Shown piece after piece: positions 48,867 through 58,537 of a stretch of DNA of 64,000 nt; position 1 is the stretch's first letter; each line of letters opens with the position of its first letter. A model generated the notes under the pieces. It was given only the letters and a program-made list of their open reading frames with translations, ran no database searches and was not told the origin of the DNA. The stretch comes from Rhizobium leguminosarum (GTDB taxonomy: Bacteria > Pseudomonadota > Alphaproteobacteria > Rhizobiales > Rhizobiaceae), in assembly GCF_001679785.1 (NCBI RefSeq), contig NZ_CP016286.1, positions 434,001 through 498,000 of the forward strand, read 5' to 3'. Position numbers and translations under genes: made by a program.

Positions 48867-49346
48867 GCTATGAGGACAAACCTCGATTTCTCTCCCCTGA
48901 TCCGGTCGAGCGTCGGCTTCGAGCGGATGTTGAACGCACTCGAGGCTGCACGCCGCGCCGAGACAATCGACAACTGGCCGCCTTACGATATCGTCAAAAC
49001 CGGCGAGGACGAATACCGCATCGCCATGGCAGTGGCGGGCTTCTCGCAGGACGAACTGGCGATCATCCAAGAGCAGAACATGCTCGTCGTCTCAGGGCAG
49101 AAGGCGAACGGCGAAGATGTTCAATACCTGCATCGCGGCATTGCCGGTCGAAGCTTCCAGCGTCGGTTCGAATTGGCCGACCACGTCAAGGTCGTGGATG
49201 CCGGCCTCGTCAACGGTCTGCTGACCATCGATCTCAAGCGTGAAATTCCTGAAGAGATGAAGCCGCGCCAGATCGAGATCGGAACTGGGAATGCAATGCC
49301 GAAGGCCGAGACCAAGCAGATCGAGGCCGAGACGCAGGCAGCCTGA
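48864..49346 (+). CDS. Small heat-shock protein (Hsp20 family)
   Basis: A 160-residue ATP-independent holdase that keeps unfolding proteins soluble. The alpha-crystallin domain covers about residues 35-130: PPYDIVKTGEDEYRIAMAVA, GFSQDELAIIQEQNMLVVSG, RSFQRRFELADHVKVVDAGL and VNGLLTIDLKREIPEE. The C-terminal I/V-x-I-type motif follows in RQIEIG. The N-terminus MAMRTNLDFSPLIRSSVGFE is the rhizobial class A type. Start ATG at 48864 lies in the ROSE hairpin, so it is translated mainly at high temperature. A second, broken hsp20 gene lies 41 bases downstream. Confidence 0.92.
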   Translation: MAMRTNLDFSPLIRSSVGFERMLNALEAARRAETIDNWPPYDIVKTGEDEYRIAMAVAGFSQDELAIIQEQNMLVVSGQKANGEDVQYLHRGIAGRSFQRRFELADHVKVVDAGLVNGLLTIDLKREIPEEMKPRQIEIGTGNAMPKAETKQIEAETQAA

Positions 49347-49387
49347 GCCGTCAGGAATGCCTGAAAACCACCAGAAAGGAGTAAGCC

Positions 49388-49894
49388 ATGAGTGTTCGTG
49401 ATTTGATTCCTTGGGGCCGCAACAACGGCCACCAAGTTCCGAGTCTCCTCCGCGAGGACGACCATGATCCTTTCCTGTCGCTCCATCGCGAGGTCAACCG
49501 GCTGTTCGACGATGCTTTCCGCAGCTTCGGCTCTGGCCTGCCGTCACTGCGGGGCGCCAGCGGTTTCGGTGCCGGCTGGCCGAGCGTCGAGATCTCCGAC
49601 ACCGATAAGGATCAAGGTGACGGCCGAAGTCCCCGGCCTTGAGGAAAAGGACATCGAGGTCATTCTCGATGATGGCGTTCTGACGCTGAAGGGTGAAAGC
49701 GTTCGGAGACGGAAGACAAGGAGAAGCAGTTCTCGGAGCGCTACTATGGCCGCTTCGAGCGACGCATCCCGCTCGGCACCGAGGTCAAGGAAGATCAGGT
49801 CGACGCTACCTTCAAGAACGGCGTCCTGACCGTCACCTTGCCCAAGACCGAAAAGGCGCAGTCACAGCTCAGGCGCATCGCCATCAGAAGCTGA
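49388..49894 (+). pseudogene. Second Hsp20 gene with two frameshifts
   Basis: ATG 49388 follows AAAGGAG. The frame begins MSVRDLIPWGRNNGHQVPSL and GWPSVEISDTDKD, then shifts at about 49611 (two bases missing relative to KEIKVTAEV) and stops at 49642. The next frame carries IKVTAEVPGLEEKDIEVILD and DGVLTLKGE, then shifts again at about 49695 (one A missing); the third part reads KQFSERYYGRFERRIPLGTE to LRRIAIRS and a TGA at 49892-49894. The two losses add to three bases, so the ends are in frame. The alpha-crystallin domain is thus broken in the middle. A sequencing error is possible. Confidence 0.85.
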
Positions 49895-50025
49895 TCGAAA
49901 CGAGGGCGGCGGCCGACCACCTGGCGGCCGCCGCTATCATGTCGTCCATGGTGGCATGGAAATTTCCTTCGCGCTTAGTCTCCTCATGGTCGCGGGATCG
50001 GCAGATGCCGATCGCAGGTTCAGGC

Positions 50026-50439
<414 letters not shown>

Positions 50440-50628
50440 GAGGTGCTCCTTTCGCCGAGGGGCGGGTTCCGTTTCGCGAGAAAATGTGGTGCGCCGCGTT
50501 CACTTCATCAAGTCTCCCGCGGCGCGCCATGAAATTGGCCGCATACCCAATTGGGGGAAGAGGCTTGCTTTTACATCCGTTAGGGGTTTTCTGTTAGGGT
50601 TAATGTTGCGTGCATTGGAGAATCACTG

Positions 50629-50844
50629 GTGTTTGAAACAGCAATCGTCCTGCTCTACGGCTTTGTGGCCGTGGCAGCCATGGCGGTCACACTGTTGGAA
50701 GGCTGGGCCAATCATGACGGCTTGACGCTCCATCGTCTCGCCGGGCTCCTCGCTTGCCTGCTCTGGCCGCTGACGCTTCTGGTCTTCATCCTGCACGGCT
50801 GCATCGCCCGGCTGCTGACGCGCCTTTCCAGATCGACAGCCTGA
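50629..50844 (+). CDS. Small two-helix membrane protein
   Basis: A 71-residue hypothetical protein beginning at GTG 50629 with TTGGAGAAT upstream. It consists of two hydrophobic segments (AIVLLYGFVAVAAMAVTLLE and LAGLLACLLWPLTLLVFILH) joined by a short polar turn (GWANHDGLTLHR), and ends in a basic tail. I do not recognise it. It lies alone before the mrp operon; a role in ion transport is only suggested by position. Confidence 0.55.
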   Translation: MFETAIVLLYGFVAVAAMAVTLLEGWANHDGLTLHRLAGLLACLLWPLTLLVFILHGCIARLLTRLSRSTA

Positions 50845-50965
50845 CCGGCTTCGAAGATCGCCCGCTTCGCCGGACCGGCCGAAATCGCTTGAGACACTCC
50901 CTCGTTTCGCCTAAGTCAGAAGACAGGCCGGTTTTCGCCGGCTTTCGTCTGTTGCCTTTCCGGTG

Positions 50966-51040
50966 TCGCGCGTCTTTTCAGGCGCAAAGGATGCTGTACC
51001 GCTTTGAATTGCTGCATAATTTCATTCCTTGAATCGATTC
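50966..51040. repeat. Degenerate copy of the 42-base palindromic repeat
   Basis: CGCGCGTCTTTTCAGGCGCA, then AAGGATGCTGTACCGCTTTG and AATTGCTGCATAATTTC resemble the sequence at 8511-8572. It lies just upstream of mrpA, in its leader or promoter. Confidence 0.5.
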
Positions 51041-51073
51041 CGGTTTAAGGCGTTATCCAGTAGAGGAGAAGAC

Positions 51074-53431
51074 ATGGCCGATGTCACGGCTCTGACATTT
51101 CTGGCCCTGTGTCTGCCGCTTGCCGGCGCTCTTGCTGCTCCCTTCGTCATCCGCATCTTCGGCGCAAACGGTGCCTGGCTCCTGGCGATCGCCCCCTTCC
51201 TCGCCTTCCTGCATTTCCTGCGGTTCATTCCTCAGATCGCGCGCGGCGAGGTTGTTACCGGCGGCTATTCCTGGGTGCCGAGCTATCATCTCTCTTTCTC
51301 CTGGTTCCTCGATGGCTTGTCGCTGGCTTTCGCGCTGCTGATCACCGGCATCGGCACCCTGATCGTGCTTTATGCCGGCGGGTATCTCAAAGGACACAAG
51401 GATCAGGGCCGCTTCTTCTCTTTCATCTTCCTCTTCATGGGCGCGATGCTCGGCGTCGTCGTTTCCGACAGTTTCCTGATGCTCTTCGTCTTCTGGGAGC
51501 TGACGTCGATCACGTCCTTCCTGCTGATCGGTTTCGATCACGAGCGTGAGGCGGCTCGCCGCGCCGCCCTGCAGGCGCTTGTTGTGACCGGCGGGGGAGG
51601 GCTCTGCCTGTTGGCCGGCCTGCTGCTGCTCTGGAACATCTCTGGCGTCACGGAGATGTCGCAGCTCATCGGCGCCGGCGATATCGTGCGCGAAAGCCCG
51701 CTCTATCTCGCAGCGCTCATCCTGGTCCTCGGCGGCGCCTTCACCAAGTCGGCGCAGTTTCCCTTTCATTTCTGGCTGCCGAACGCCATGGAGGCGCCGA
51801 CGCCGGTTTCGGCCTATCTGCATTCGGCCACCATGGTGAAGGCAGGCGTCTATCTGCTGATGAGGCTCAACCCCGTCATGGGGGCGACGCCTGCCTGGGA
51901 AATCCTTCTGCCCTTCTTTGGCGGGCTGACGTTGGTGGTCGGCACCGCGCTTGCCATCCGCCAGACCGACCTGAAGCTCAAGCTCGCCTATACCACCGTC
52001 TCCTCGCTCGGCCTGCTTGTCATGCTGATCGGCTTCGGCTCGGAGCATGCGGTGGAGGCGGCAGCACTTTATCTGGTGGCGCATTCCCTCTTCAAAGGCG
52101 CGCTCTTCATGGTCGCCGGCATCATCGACCATGAGACCGGCACGCGCGATATCACCAGGCTCAGTGGCCTTATGCGGGCGATGCCGATCACCTGGATGAT
52201 CGCGCTTGCGGCCGCTTTCTCCATGGCTGGCCTGCCGCCCTTCTTCGGCTTTCTCGCCAAGGAGGAGATCTATACTGCACTCCTCGGCGGCGGCGTCCGC
52301 GCGATAACTTTTACGTCGATCGCCGTCTTCGGCAATGCGCTGATGTTCGCCGTCGCCTTCGCGGTGGCGCTGAAACCCTTTCTCGGCCTGCCGGTGGAGA
52401 CACCGAAACTTCCGCACGAAGCGCCGGTTCTGCTCTGGCTTGGTCCGGCCGTTCTTGCTGTTCTCGGCCTGCTCGCGGCGATCTTTTCGACCTTCACGCA
52501 TACCGTCCTGTCCTCGCCGATTGCGTCGGCCATCCGCCAGACACCTGCCGACATCGACATTTCGCTGACGCCGCATATCGGCCTGCCCTTGGCGCTCTCC
52601 GCCCTGACCGTGCTGCTCGGCATCGGCGTCTACTGGCAGCTCGATCGCGCCCGTTTCCTGATGGCCGTCTTCCTGCGTTCGATCGGACCTGGGCCGGACC
52701 ATGGCTTTGATGTCGCTATATCGGGTCTTGTCCGCTTTTCCGGCCGCCTCATGCGTGTGCTCCAGCCGGGGCGGCTGGAGATCTATGTCACCTGCACCTT
52801 CCTCTGCGTTGCCGCCATCCTCATCGTCCCGCTCGTCGTCTATGGTGAACTGCCGCGCCTTCCGGCCTGGCCGGCCGATGTCAGGCTCTATGAATGGGCA
52901 GTCTTCCTGATCGCCGCCTTCGGCCTTGCCGCCGTGCTGGTTGCCCGTGCTCGGCTGACGGCGATCGTCTCGCTCGGCATCCAGGGCTTCGCCGTCGCCA
53001 TCATCTTCTTGCTGTTCGGCGCGCCGGATCTGTCCTTCACCCAGTTCATGGTCGAAACCCTTTCGGTGGTCATCCTTGCCCTGGTCATGACCAGGCTTCG
53101 TCTTTCTCCCGCCGATCGGCGGCCGCTCGGCCGCAGGCTCTTCGACGGCGCGCTGGCGCTTGCCTGCGGCCTCGGCTTCACGCTTCTGCTGATGCGGGCG
53201 ACGCAGGCGCCGTTCAACGACGCGCTGACGGCCTTCTTCAACGCCTATTCCAAATCGATCGCCCACGGCGCCAATGTCGTCAACGTCATCATCGTCGATT
53301 TTCGCGGCACCGACACACTCGGCGAGATCGCCGTTGTTGCGGTCACCGGCCTTGCCATCCTGGCGCTGATCCGCATTCGCGCCGGCAGCGAGCGCAAGCT
53401 TGCCGCTAATGATCCCGCGACGGAGGGCTAA
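51074..53431 (+). CDS. mrpA: Mrp/Pha cation:proton antiporter subunit A
   Basis: A 785-residue integral membrane protein, the largest subunit of the Mrp complex that exchanges Na+ or K+ for protons. ATG 51074 ([13 protein letters not shown]) follows GAGGAGAAG. The first 500 residues are related to the NuoL proton-pumping subunit: [60 protein letters not shown] with [10 protein letters not shown], and the Lys and Glu on broken helices. The C-terminal part carries the MbhD/MbhE-type domains ([40 protein letters not shown]). In S. meliloti the homologous Pha complex is needed for K+ tolerance and nodulation. Confidence 0.93.
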   Translation: MADVTALTFLALCLPLAGALAAPFVIRIFGANGAWLLAIAPFLAFLHFLRFIPQIARGEVVTGGYSWVPSYHLSFSWFLDGLSLAFALLITGIGTLIVLYAGGYLKGHKDQGRFFSFIFLFMGAMLGVVVSDSFLMLFVFWELTSITSFLLIGFDHEREAARRAALQALVVTGGGGLCLLAGLLLLWNISGVTEMSQLIGAGDIVRESPLYLAALILVLGGAFTKSAQFPFHFWLPNAMEAPTPVSAYLHSATMVKAGVYLLMRLNPVMGATPAWEILLPFFGGLTLVVGTALAIRQTDLKLKLAYTTVSSLGLLVMLIGFGSEHAVEAAALYLVAHSLFKGALFMVAGIIDHETGTRDITRLSGLMRAMPITWMIALAAAFSMAGLPPFFGFLAKEEIYTALLGGGVRAITFTSIAVFGNALMFAVAFAVALKPFLGLPVETPKLPHEAPVLLWLGPAVLAVLGLLAAIFSTFTHTVLSSPIASAIRQTPADIDISLTPHIGLPLALSALTVLLGIGVYWQLDRARFLMAVFLRSIGPGPDHGFDVAISGLVRFSGRLMRVLQPGRLEIYVTCTFLCVAAILIVPLVVYGELPRLPAWPADVRLYEWAVFLIAAFGLAAVLVARARLTAIVSLGIQGFAVAIIFLLFGAPDLSFTQFMVETLSVVILALVMTRLRLSPADRRPLGRRLFDGALALACGLGFTLLLMRATQAPFNDALTAFFNAYSKSIAHGANVVNVIIVDFRGTDTLGEIAVVAVTGLAILALIRIRAGSERKLAANDPATEG

Positions 53432-53435
53432 TCGC

Positions 53436-53855
53436 GTGAACACCCTCATCTTCCGCACCGTTGCCCCGTTCCTCACCGCACTGATGCTGCTCTTTTCCGT
53501 CTTCGTGCTGCTGCGCGGCCATAACGAGCCGGGCGGCGGCTTCATCGGCGGGCTGATCGCCGCCTCGGGACTGGCGATCTACGGCATTGCCCGCGGCGTT
53601 GGCGCCGTTCGCCGGGCACTGTTTTTCCATCCGCTGTCGATTGCCGGCTTCGGCCTGCTCCTGTCGACGGCAGCCGGTCTTCTCTCCATCCTGTTTGCCG
53701 TTCCCTTCATGACCGGCCTCTGGATCTATCCGACGCTTTTCGGCGCCGAGGTGCCGCTGTCCAGCGTCCTGCTTTTCGATGTCGGCGTCTATCTCGTCGT
53801 GCTCGGCGCCATCACCTCGATCGCACTGGCGCTCGAGGAAAAGGAGGTGGAATGA
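53436..53855 (+). CDS. mrpB: Mrp/Pha antiporter subunit B
   Basis: A 139-residue membrane protein. The start is GTG 53436, five bases after the mrpA stop, with CGGAGGG upstream. Four hydrophobic helices are seen, and the conserved block [20 protein letters not shown] (about residues 27-46) identifies MrpB. It stabilises the complex and lines the cation path. The gene overlaps mrpC by four bases (ATGA), indicating translational coupling. Confidence 0.92.
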   Translation: MNTLIFRTVAPFLTALMLLFSVFVLLRGHNEPGGGFIGGLIAASGLAIYGIARGVGAVRRALFFHPLSIAGFGLLLSTAAGLLSILFAVPFMTGLWIYPTLFGAEVPLSSVLLFDVGVYLVVLGAITSIALALEEKEVE

Positions 53856-54232
53856 TGGAGCCGCTTCTCGCGATCCTCGTCGGCCTGTTCTTTGCCGCCG
53901 CCATCTATCTGATGCTGTCGAAATTCTCGATCCGTATCATGCTCGGCATCGCCATCCTCGGCAACGCCGTCAATCTGCTGCTCTTTACCGGCGGCCGGCT
54001 GACGCGCGAAGTGCCGCCGATCATCCCGGTGGGTCTCGACAGCTTGCCCGCAGACACGGCCAACCCGCTGCCGCAGGCGCTCATCCTGACGGCGATCGTC
54101 ATCTCCTTCTCCTTTCTCGCCTTCCTGCTGGTGCTGACCTACCGCGCCTATCAGGACCTCGGCACCGACGACACCAGCGACATGCGCGCCGCCGAGCCCG
54201 ACGACCGGCCGCTGCCACCATTGGGGTATTGA
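53852..54232 (+). CDS. mrpC: Mrp/Pha antiporter subunit C
   Basis: A 126-residue NuoK-like membrane protein with three helices: [39 protein letters not shown] and [20 protein letters not shown]. The Asn-Ala-Val-Asn-Leu pair and the acidic/polar residues in helix 2 align with NuoK. Start ATG 53852 overlaps the mrpB stop; ATG 53855 is also possible. The next gene, mrpD, is separated by an unusual 383-base gap holding a duplicated start region and a RIME-like element (54258-54675). Confidence 0.9.
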   Translation: MMEPLLAILVGLFFAAAIYLMLSKFSIRIMLGIAILGNAVNLLLFTGGRLTREVPPIIPVGLDSLPADTANPLPQALILTAIVISFSFLAFLLVLTYRAYQDLGTDDTSDMRAAEPDDRPLPPLGY

Positions 54233-54257
54233 GGATGTTGGTGCGGATTCTCACCCC

Positions 54258-54358
54258 ACGGCAAGCCCTCTCTCGCGATAGCGGAGGTACCATCTGATGG
54301 CTGCCCCCACCTCTTCCATCGATCTCTCCGCTGCCCGGACCACCACCGCTGTGCGGAT
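54258..54358 (+). repeat. Duplicated mrpD start region, upstream copy
   Basis: This stretch repeats, with about 85 percent identity, the sequence at 54577-54675. It includes CCTCTCTCGCGATAGCGGAG, a ribosome-binding site and an ATG (54297) followed by AAPTSSIDLSAARTTTA. After about 20 codons the frame runs into the RIME-like repeat and loses homology to MrpD. Confidence 0.8.
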
Positions 54359-54363
54359 GCACA

Positions 54364-54570
54364 CCCCCCTCTGCCCTGCCGGGCATCTCCCCCACAAGGG
54401 GAGAGATCGGCAAGTTGCTAAGCTCCGTCGACACCGATTGGCCTTGATCAGTTGGCAGGGTAATGACAGGCGCCACAGAGCTACGGGCGTCGATGCCGAT
54501 GTTGGGGAAGGCCCTCGCGGCATATCGATCTCCCCCTTGTGGGGGAGATGCCCGGCAGGGCAGAGGGGGG
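54364..54570. repeat. RIME-like mosaic repeat, copy D, inside mrp operon
   Basis: Inverted arms (54364-54406 and 54527-54570) of the CTCTGCCCTGCCGGGCATCT type enclose about 120 bases. It lies between the two copies of the mrpD start region and between mrpC and mrpD, within the operon. Confidence 0.78.
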
Positions 54571-54576
54571 TATCAC

Positions 54577-54675
54577 ACGGCAAACCCTCTCTCGCGATAG
54601 CGGAGGCGCCATCTGATGGCCGCCCCCACCGCCACCGTCGATCTCTCCGCCGCCCTGATCACCGCTCCGGTGCCG
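54577..54675 (+). repeat. Duplicated mrpD start region, functional copy
   Basis: Second copy of the duplicated segment; it contains the GGAGGCGCC site and ATG 54616 of the intact mrpD frame. The two copies are 319 bases apart. Confidence 0.78.
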
Positions 54676-56184
54676 ATCGGTCATTGGCTTGCCATCCTGC
54701 CGGTCGCCCATTGCATCACGCTCGGCGCCGTCCTGCTGATGCTGCGCGCCTATCCCCGCCTGCAGGCCTGGCTTGCTATTCCGGGTCTTGCGGCGCTGGC
54801 GCTGATCGATGCCGCCCTGCTTGCCAAGGTCGCGGCCGACGGGCCGCTGACCATGGTCATGGGCCGCTGGCTGCCGCCTTTCGGCATCGCCTTCACCGTC
54901 GATCTCCTCGGTGCGCTGATGGCCTTCACCGCAGCCCTTGCCGCGCTCGCCGGCGGCATCTATGCGCTGGCCGATATCGGCGAAAGCGGCCGGCGATACG
55001 GTTTCTTTCCGCTGCTCATGCTGCTGATGGCCGGCGTCACCGGCGCCTTTCTCACCGGCGATATCTTCAATCTTTATGTCTGGTTCGAGGTGCTGCTGAT
55101 CTCCTCTTTCGGGCTGATCATCCTTGGTTCCGAACGTGAGCAGATCGACGGCGCACTGAAATATGCGGTGCTCAATCTCATCGCCACAACCCTGTTCCTG
55201 GTCGGCGTCGGCATCCTCTACGCCGCCTTCGGCACGCTCAATATGGCCGATATCGCTGCCAAAGCTGGGGATTTGCGCGGCACGGCGCCGCTGATGACGC
55301 TGGCAAGTCTCTTCCTGCTTGCCTTCGGCATGAAGGCGGCAGCCTTCCCCGTCAATTTCTGGTTGCCCGCCGCCTACCATACGCCGCGCATCGTGGTCTC
55401 CGCGCTATTTGCCGGCCTGCTCACCAAGGTCGGCATCTACGCGCTGATCCGGGTGATGGTCATGCTGTTGCCGATGGAGCGCCAGGAATTGAGCCTGGTG
55501 ATCGCGCTCGCCGCCGCCGCGACCATTGTCGTCGGCGCTCTCGGCGCGCTTGCCGAAAACGATATCCGCAGGCTGTTCGGCTATGTCGTCATATCGGGCA
55601 TCGGCAACATGCTGGCGGGCGTCGCACTCGGCGGCCTTGGCGGCATCAGCGGTGCGGTCTTCTATGCGCTCCATTCCATGGTGCTGATGACGGCGCTTTA
55701 TCTTGCCGCCGGCGAGATCGCCCGGCGCGGCGGCGGCTTTTCGCTGTCGGCCCTCGGCGGGCTCTACAGGCAGAGCGGCGGCTTCACCGCGCTCTCCCTC
55801 GCGCTCTTCCTTGCCGCCTGCGGCCTGCCGCCCTTTTCCGGCTTCTGGCCGAAGGTCATTCTCGTCAAGGCCTCGCTCGATCTCGGTGTCTGGTGGCTGG
55901 CGGCCTCGATCCTCCTCGGCGGTTTTCTGACGACGATCGCCTTCGGCCGTCTCTTCCTGCTCGCCTATTGGCGCCCGGCGCCGATAGCCCCGACGCCGAT
56001 AGCCCTGAGACCGCCCGGGGCCAGGTGGCGCACTGACCTGCCGCTCGCGGCACTGACAGCGCTGGTCGTCGGTTTTGGCATCCTGCCGGAACAGTTGCTG
56101 GCGCTGTCGCAATCGGCCGCTGCCGGCCTGGCCGATCCCCGGGCCTATCTTCATTCGGTCTTCCCGGAAGGGCGCGCGCCGTGA
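54616..56184 (+). CDS. mrpD: Mrp/Pha antiporter subunit D
   Basis: A 522-residue NuoN/NuoM-like membrane protein that forms a proton or cation half-channel of the complex. Start ATG 54616 follows GCGGAGGCGCC. Seen: GAFLTGDIFNLYVWFEVLLI with the conserved Glu in helix 5, FGMKAAAFPVNFWLPAAYHT with Lys in helix 7, and FALSLALFLAACGLPPFSGF-like helix 12. The N-terminal 20 residues are duplicated upstream. The stop overlaps the mrpE start by four bases, so mrpD-G are translationally coupled. Confidence 0.92.
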   Translation: MAAPTATVDLSAALITAPVPIGHWLAILPVAHCITLGAVLLMLRAYPRLQAWLAIPGLAALALIDAALLAKVAADGPLTMVMGRWLPPFGIAFTVDLLGALMAFTAALAALAGGIYALADIGESGRRYGFFPLLMLLMAGVTGAFLTGDIFNLYVWFEVLLISSFGLIILGSEREQIDGALKYAVLNLIATTLFLVGVGILYAAFGTLNMADIAAKAGDLRGTAPLMTLASLFLLAFGMKAAAFPVNFWLPAAYHTPRIVVSALFAGLLTKVGIYALIRVMVMLLPMERQELSLVIALAAAATIVVGALGALAENDIRRLFGYVVISGIGNMLAGVALGGLGGISGAVFYALHSMVLMTALYLAAGEIARRGGGFSLSALGGLYRQSGGFTALSLALFLAACGLPPFSGFWPKVILVKASLDLGVWWLAASILLGGFLTTIAFGRLFLLAYWRPAPIAPTPIALRPPGARWRTDLPLAALTALVVGFGILPEQLLALSQSAAAGLADPRAYLHSVFPEGRAP

Positions 56185-56654
56185 TCTTCTTCCTCTTCAA
56201 CCTGTTGCTTGCCATTGCCTGGGTCGCTGTTACCGGCAGCGCCTCGCTGCACAATCTCGTCCTCGGCTTGCTGCTCGGGGCCTTGGCGCTGGTCATCATC
56301 CGCGAGTCATTCGGCGGCAAGGGGCATATCCCCCGCGTCCTCCCGGTGCTCTCGCTCGCCGCTCTGTTCCTGAAGGAATTGTCGCTGTCGGCCTGGAAGG
56401 TCACGGTCACCGTCCTCTCGCCCGATATGAAGCTGAAGCCCGGCATCTTCGCCTTCCCGCTGACGGTGACAAGCGATTTCGAGATCACTTTGCTCGCAAA
56501 CCTCATCACGCTGACACCCGGCACGCTTTCGGTCGACGTCTCGCCCGATCGCCGCACGCTCTATGTGCACGCGCTCGATTGTTCCGATCCCGAGACGACC
56601 AAGCGTGATATCGCCAACGGTTTCGAACGCAAGATCATGGAGGCCTTCCGGTGA
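56181..56654 (+). CDS. mrpE: Mrp/Pha antiporter subunit E
   Basis: A 157-residue membrane protein starting at GTG 56181 within the mrpD stop (GTGA). Two or three N-terminal helices ([40 protein letters not shown]) are followed by a cytoplasmic domain with the MrpE landmark [20 protein letters not shown] and TLYVHALDC. MrpE helps assemble the complex and forms a cation passage in recent structures. Overlaps mrpF by four bases. Confidence 0.92.
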   Translation: MIFFLFNLLLAIAWVAVTGSASLHNLVLGLLLGALALVIIRESFGGKGHIPRVLPVLSLAALFLKELSLSAWKVTVTVLSPDMKLKPGIFAFPLTVTSDFEITLLANLITLTPGTLSVDVSPDRRTLYVHALDCSDPETTKRDIANGFERKIMEAFR

Positions 56655-57004
56655 TTACGCCTGCTGCCATCGTCGCGGTCGCATCCTCGGCCGCACTCGT
56701 CATCCTCGGCCTGGCGCTGATTCTGACCGTCTGGCGCGTCGTTGCCGGCCCGACATTGCCGGACCGCATCCTCGCCCTCGACATGCTGACCGGCATCGCC
56801 ATCGGCTTCATCGCCGTCATCGCGGTCAAGACCGGTTTTTCGCTTTATATCGATATCGCCATTTCGCTCGGCCTCGTCGGTTTCCTGGCGACCGTCGCCT
56901 TCGCCCGATTCGTGCTGTCGCGCGGCAACATCAAATCGAAGCCGCCCGCCACTGCGGCAAACGGCAATACGCAGAAGCGCCGGGCAGGGGGGAAGAAGCG
57001 ATGA
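56651..57004 (+). CDS. mrpF: Mrp/Pha antiporter subunit F
   Basis: A 117-residue membrane protein starting at GTG 56651 in the mrpE stop. Three helices are seen, with the MrpF signature [20 protein letters not shown], containing the Asp that is essential in homologues, then [20 protein letters not shown] and [20 protein letters not shown]. The C-terminal 25 residues are a basic, low-complexity tail. Overlaps mrpG by four bases. Confidence 0.92.
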   Translation: MITPAAIVAVASSAALVILGLALILTVWRVVAGPTLPDRILALDMLTGIAIGFIAVIAVKTGFSLYIDIAISLGLVGFLATVAFARFVLSRGNIKSKPPATAANGNTQKRRAGGKKR

Positions 57005-57333
57005 TCGATTATATCGTGGCTGCCGTCACCGCCCTGCTGCTGATTGCCGGTGCTTTCTTTGCGCTTGCGGCGGCGATCGGCCTGGTCAGGCTGCCCGATC
57101 TCTATACGCGCATGCATTCGGCCTCGAAGGCGGGGACTGTCGGCTCCGGGCTGCTGCTCCTTGCCGCCGGCCTCTATTCAGAGGACCCGGCGATTCTCGC
57201 CCGCGCCATTGCCGGTTTCGTCTTCTTCCTGCTGACGGCGCCGGTGTCTGCCCATCTGCTTGCCAGAGCTGCCCATCGTTCGGGATATGATCTCGGTGCA
57301 CTCTCGGTCCGTGACGATATCAGGGATCGTTGA
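57001..57333 (+). CDS. mrpG: Mrp/Pha antiporter subunit G
   Basis: A 110-residue membrane protein. ATG 57001 overlaps the mrpF stop; a longer open frame from 56563 lies in another gene and is rejected. Three helices with [24 protein letters not shown] (about residues 21-45), the conserved MrpG block, then [26 protein letters not shown]. It is the last gene of the operon. No clear terminator hairpin was found directly after it. Confidence 0.92.
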   Translation: MIDYIVAAVTALLLIAGAFFALAAAIGLVRLPDLYTRMHSASKAGTVGSGLLLLAAGLYSEDPAILARAIAGFVFFLLTAPVSAHLLARAAHRSGYDLGALSVRDDIRDR

Positions 57334-57773
57334 GCCTATGCTGTTCGGCGACTTTACCAGATTTATGCAAAACTTATGCACAGGAAGCTGTGAGTAAAGC
57401 TTGCCGAAGAGCCCCTCAATTCTTCATCTGTCATTTTTTCTCAAGAAAAACGACAAATAATAATTGGCCTTTCGACCAAACGATGGTATTTGAAAATGCA
57501 AGTAGAGTTCTGATTGTGGATTGCAATCGTACTGCTCCCAAGTCCCTCAGTTTTGATTTTTAATGTCTAAACTGAGGCCATCGCCTGGGGCATGACGTAG
57601 TGGTTTCCAGTCAGGCAGTATAAGAACAGGTCACGCTCTTCGGAATCTAGGGGTGGATTTCGCGTTTTTCGAAACAGAAGGTCGCTTCCTGTGCTTTTGC
57701 TGTTCGCTTCTACGAGGCGGGTCTTTGGCGTGTCAGTCAAAGACCGTTTGAGCATGCTAACAGGAGAAAGAAT
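57334..57773 (+). promoter_or_regulatory. AT-rich promoter region of rosR
   Basis: A 440-base gap without a gene. Positions 57420-57560 are notably A/T-rich and include the perfect dyad TTTTTCT CA AGAAAAA (57435-57450) and TAATAATTGG. MucR/RosR proteins bind A/T-rich DNA and repress their own genes, so this stretch is the likely autoregulatory site. Confidence 0.5.
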
Positions 57774-58205
57774 ATGACGGATATAGCGACCGGCAATGCG
57801 CCGGAGCTGCTTGTGGAACTGACGGCCGACATCGTCGCGGCCTATGTCAGCAACCATGTTGTACCGGTCAGCGACCTGGCCAATCTGATTTCCGACGTGC
57901 ATTCGGCACTGAGCAACACGTCCGTACCGCAGCCTGCTGCGGCGATCGTCGAAAAGCAGAAGCCTGCAGTTTCTGTCCGCAAGTCCGTACAGGACGAGCA
58001 GATCACGTGTTTGGAATGCGGCGGCAACTTCAAGTCCCTCAAGCGTCACCTGATGACGCATCACAGCCTCTCGCCGGAAGAATACCGCGAGAAGTGGGAC
58101 CTGCCGACCGATTACCCGATGGTAGCGCCCGCTTATGCCGAAGCGCGTTCGCGCCTGGCAAAGGAAATGGGTCTCGGGCAGCGCCGCAAGCGCGGCCGCG
58201 GCTGA
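57774..58205 (+). CDS. rosR: RosR/MucR zinc-finger transcriptional regulator
   Basis: A 143-residue regulator of exopolysaccharide, motility and symbiosis genes. The N-terminal oligomerisation part is [20 protein letters not shown] followed by [14 protein letters not shown]. The Ros-type C2H2 zinc finger is [20 protein letters not shown] (about residues 78-97, Cys-x2-Cys and two His nine residues apart-type spacing), with the flanking basic helix [29 protein letters not shown] and the terminal RRKRGRG. This matches Rhizobium RosR. Start ATG at 57774 follows AGGAGAAAG. It is followed by a strong terminator. Confidence 0.93.
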   Translation: MTDIATGNAPELLVELTADIVAAYVSNHVVPVSDLANLISDVHSALSNTSVPQPAAAIVEKQKPAVSVRKSVQDEQITCLECGGNFKSLKRHLMTHHSLSPEEYREKWDLPTDYPMVAPAYAEARSRLAKEMGLGQRRKRGRG

Positions 58206-58230
58206 GCTTTTTCGAAAGCACCGACGACAA

Positions 58231-58257
58231 AAGCCGGGTCTTGTGCCCGGCTTTTTT
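58231..58257 (+). terminator. Rho-independent terminator after rosR
   Basis: AAGCCGGG (58231-58238), a seven-base loop, then CCCGGCTT continuing into TTTTTG. A near-perfect stem with a T-tract, 26 bases after the rosR stop. Confidence 0.88.
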
Positions 58258-58537
58258 GTGTGCCTTTTCAAGACGAAGAAATACTCTTTCCGGTATTTAG
58301 AGCCTTTCCGGGTTAGATTGCAGCATTCTGTTGGCTCAAACGGAGTCGGATGGTCGACCGGCCGGCCCGTTTCGGCCGGATGCCACGCCAGCGTAAGCGG
58401 TCCCATCTTATGCTTTGCCGACAGGCTTAGAATGTATTCCTATACTATGAGCAAGTGTTAATATACTCGATTGCAGAGCCGGCACCGACCCGCTCGCCCG
58501 TCCTGTGGCCCTCAAAGCAGGCCAGCCACGAGCACGG

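Noticed and set aside
51053..53545. Long minus-strand open frame (about 830 codons) opposite mrpA and the start of mrpB
   Set aside because: The plus strand encodes clearly conserved Mrp subunits; the antisense frame is low-complexity (Gln, Arg, Asp, Gly) as expected from GC-rich shadow coding.
54297..55139. Plus-strand frame of 280 codons beginning at the upstream mrpD-like start
   Set aside because: Only the first 20 codons are mrpD-like; afterwards it reads through the repeat element and a wrong frame of mrpD.
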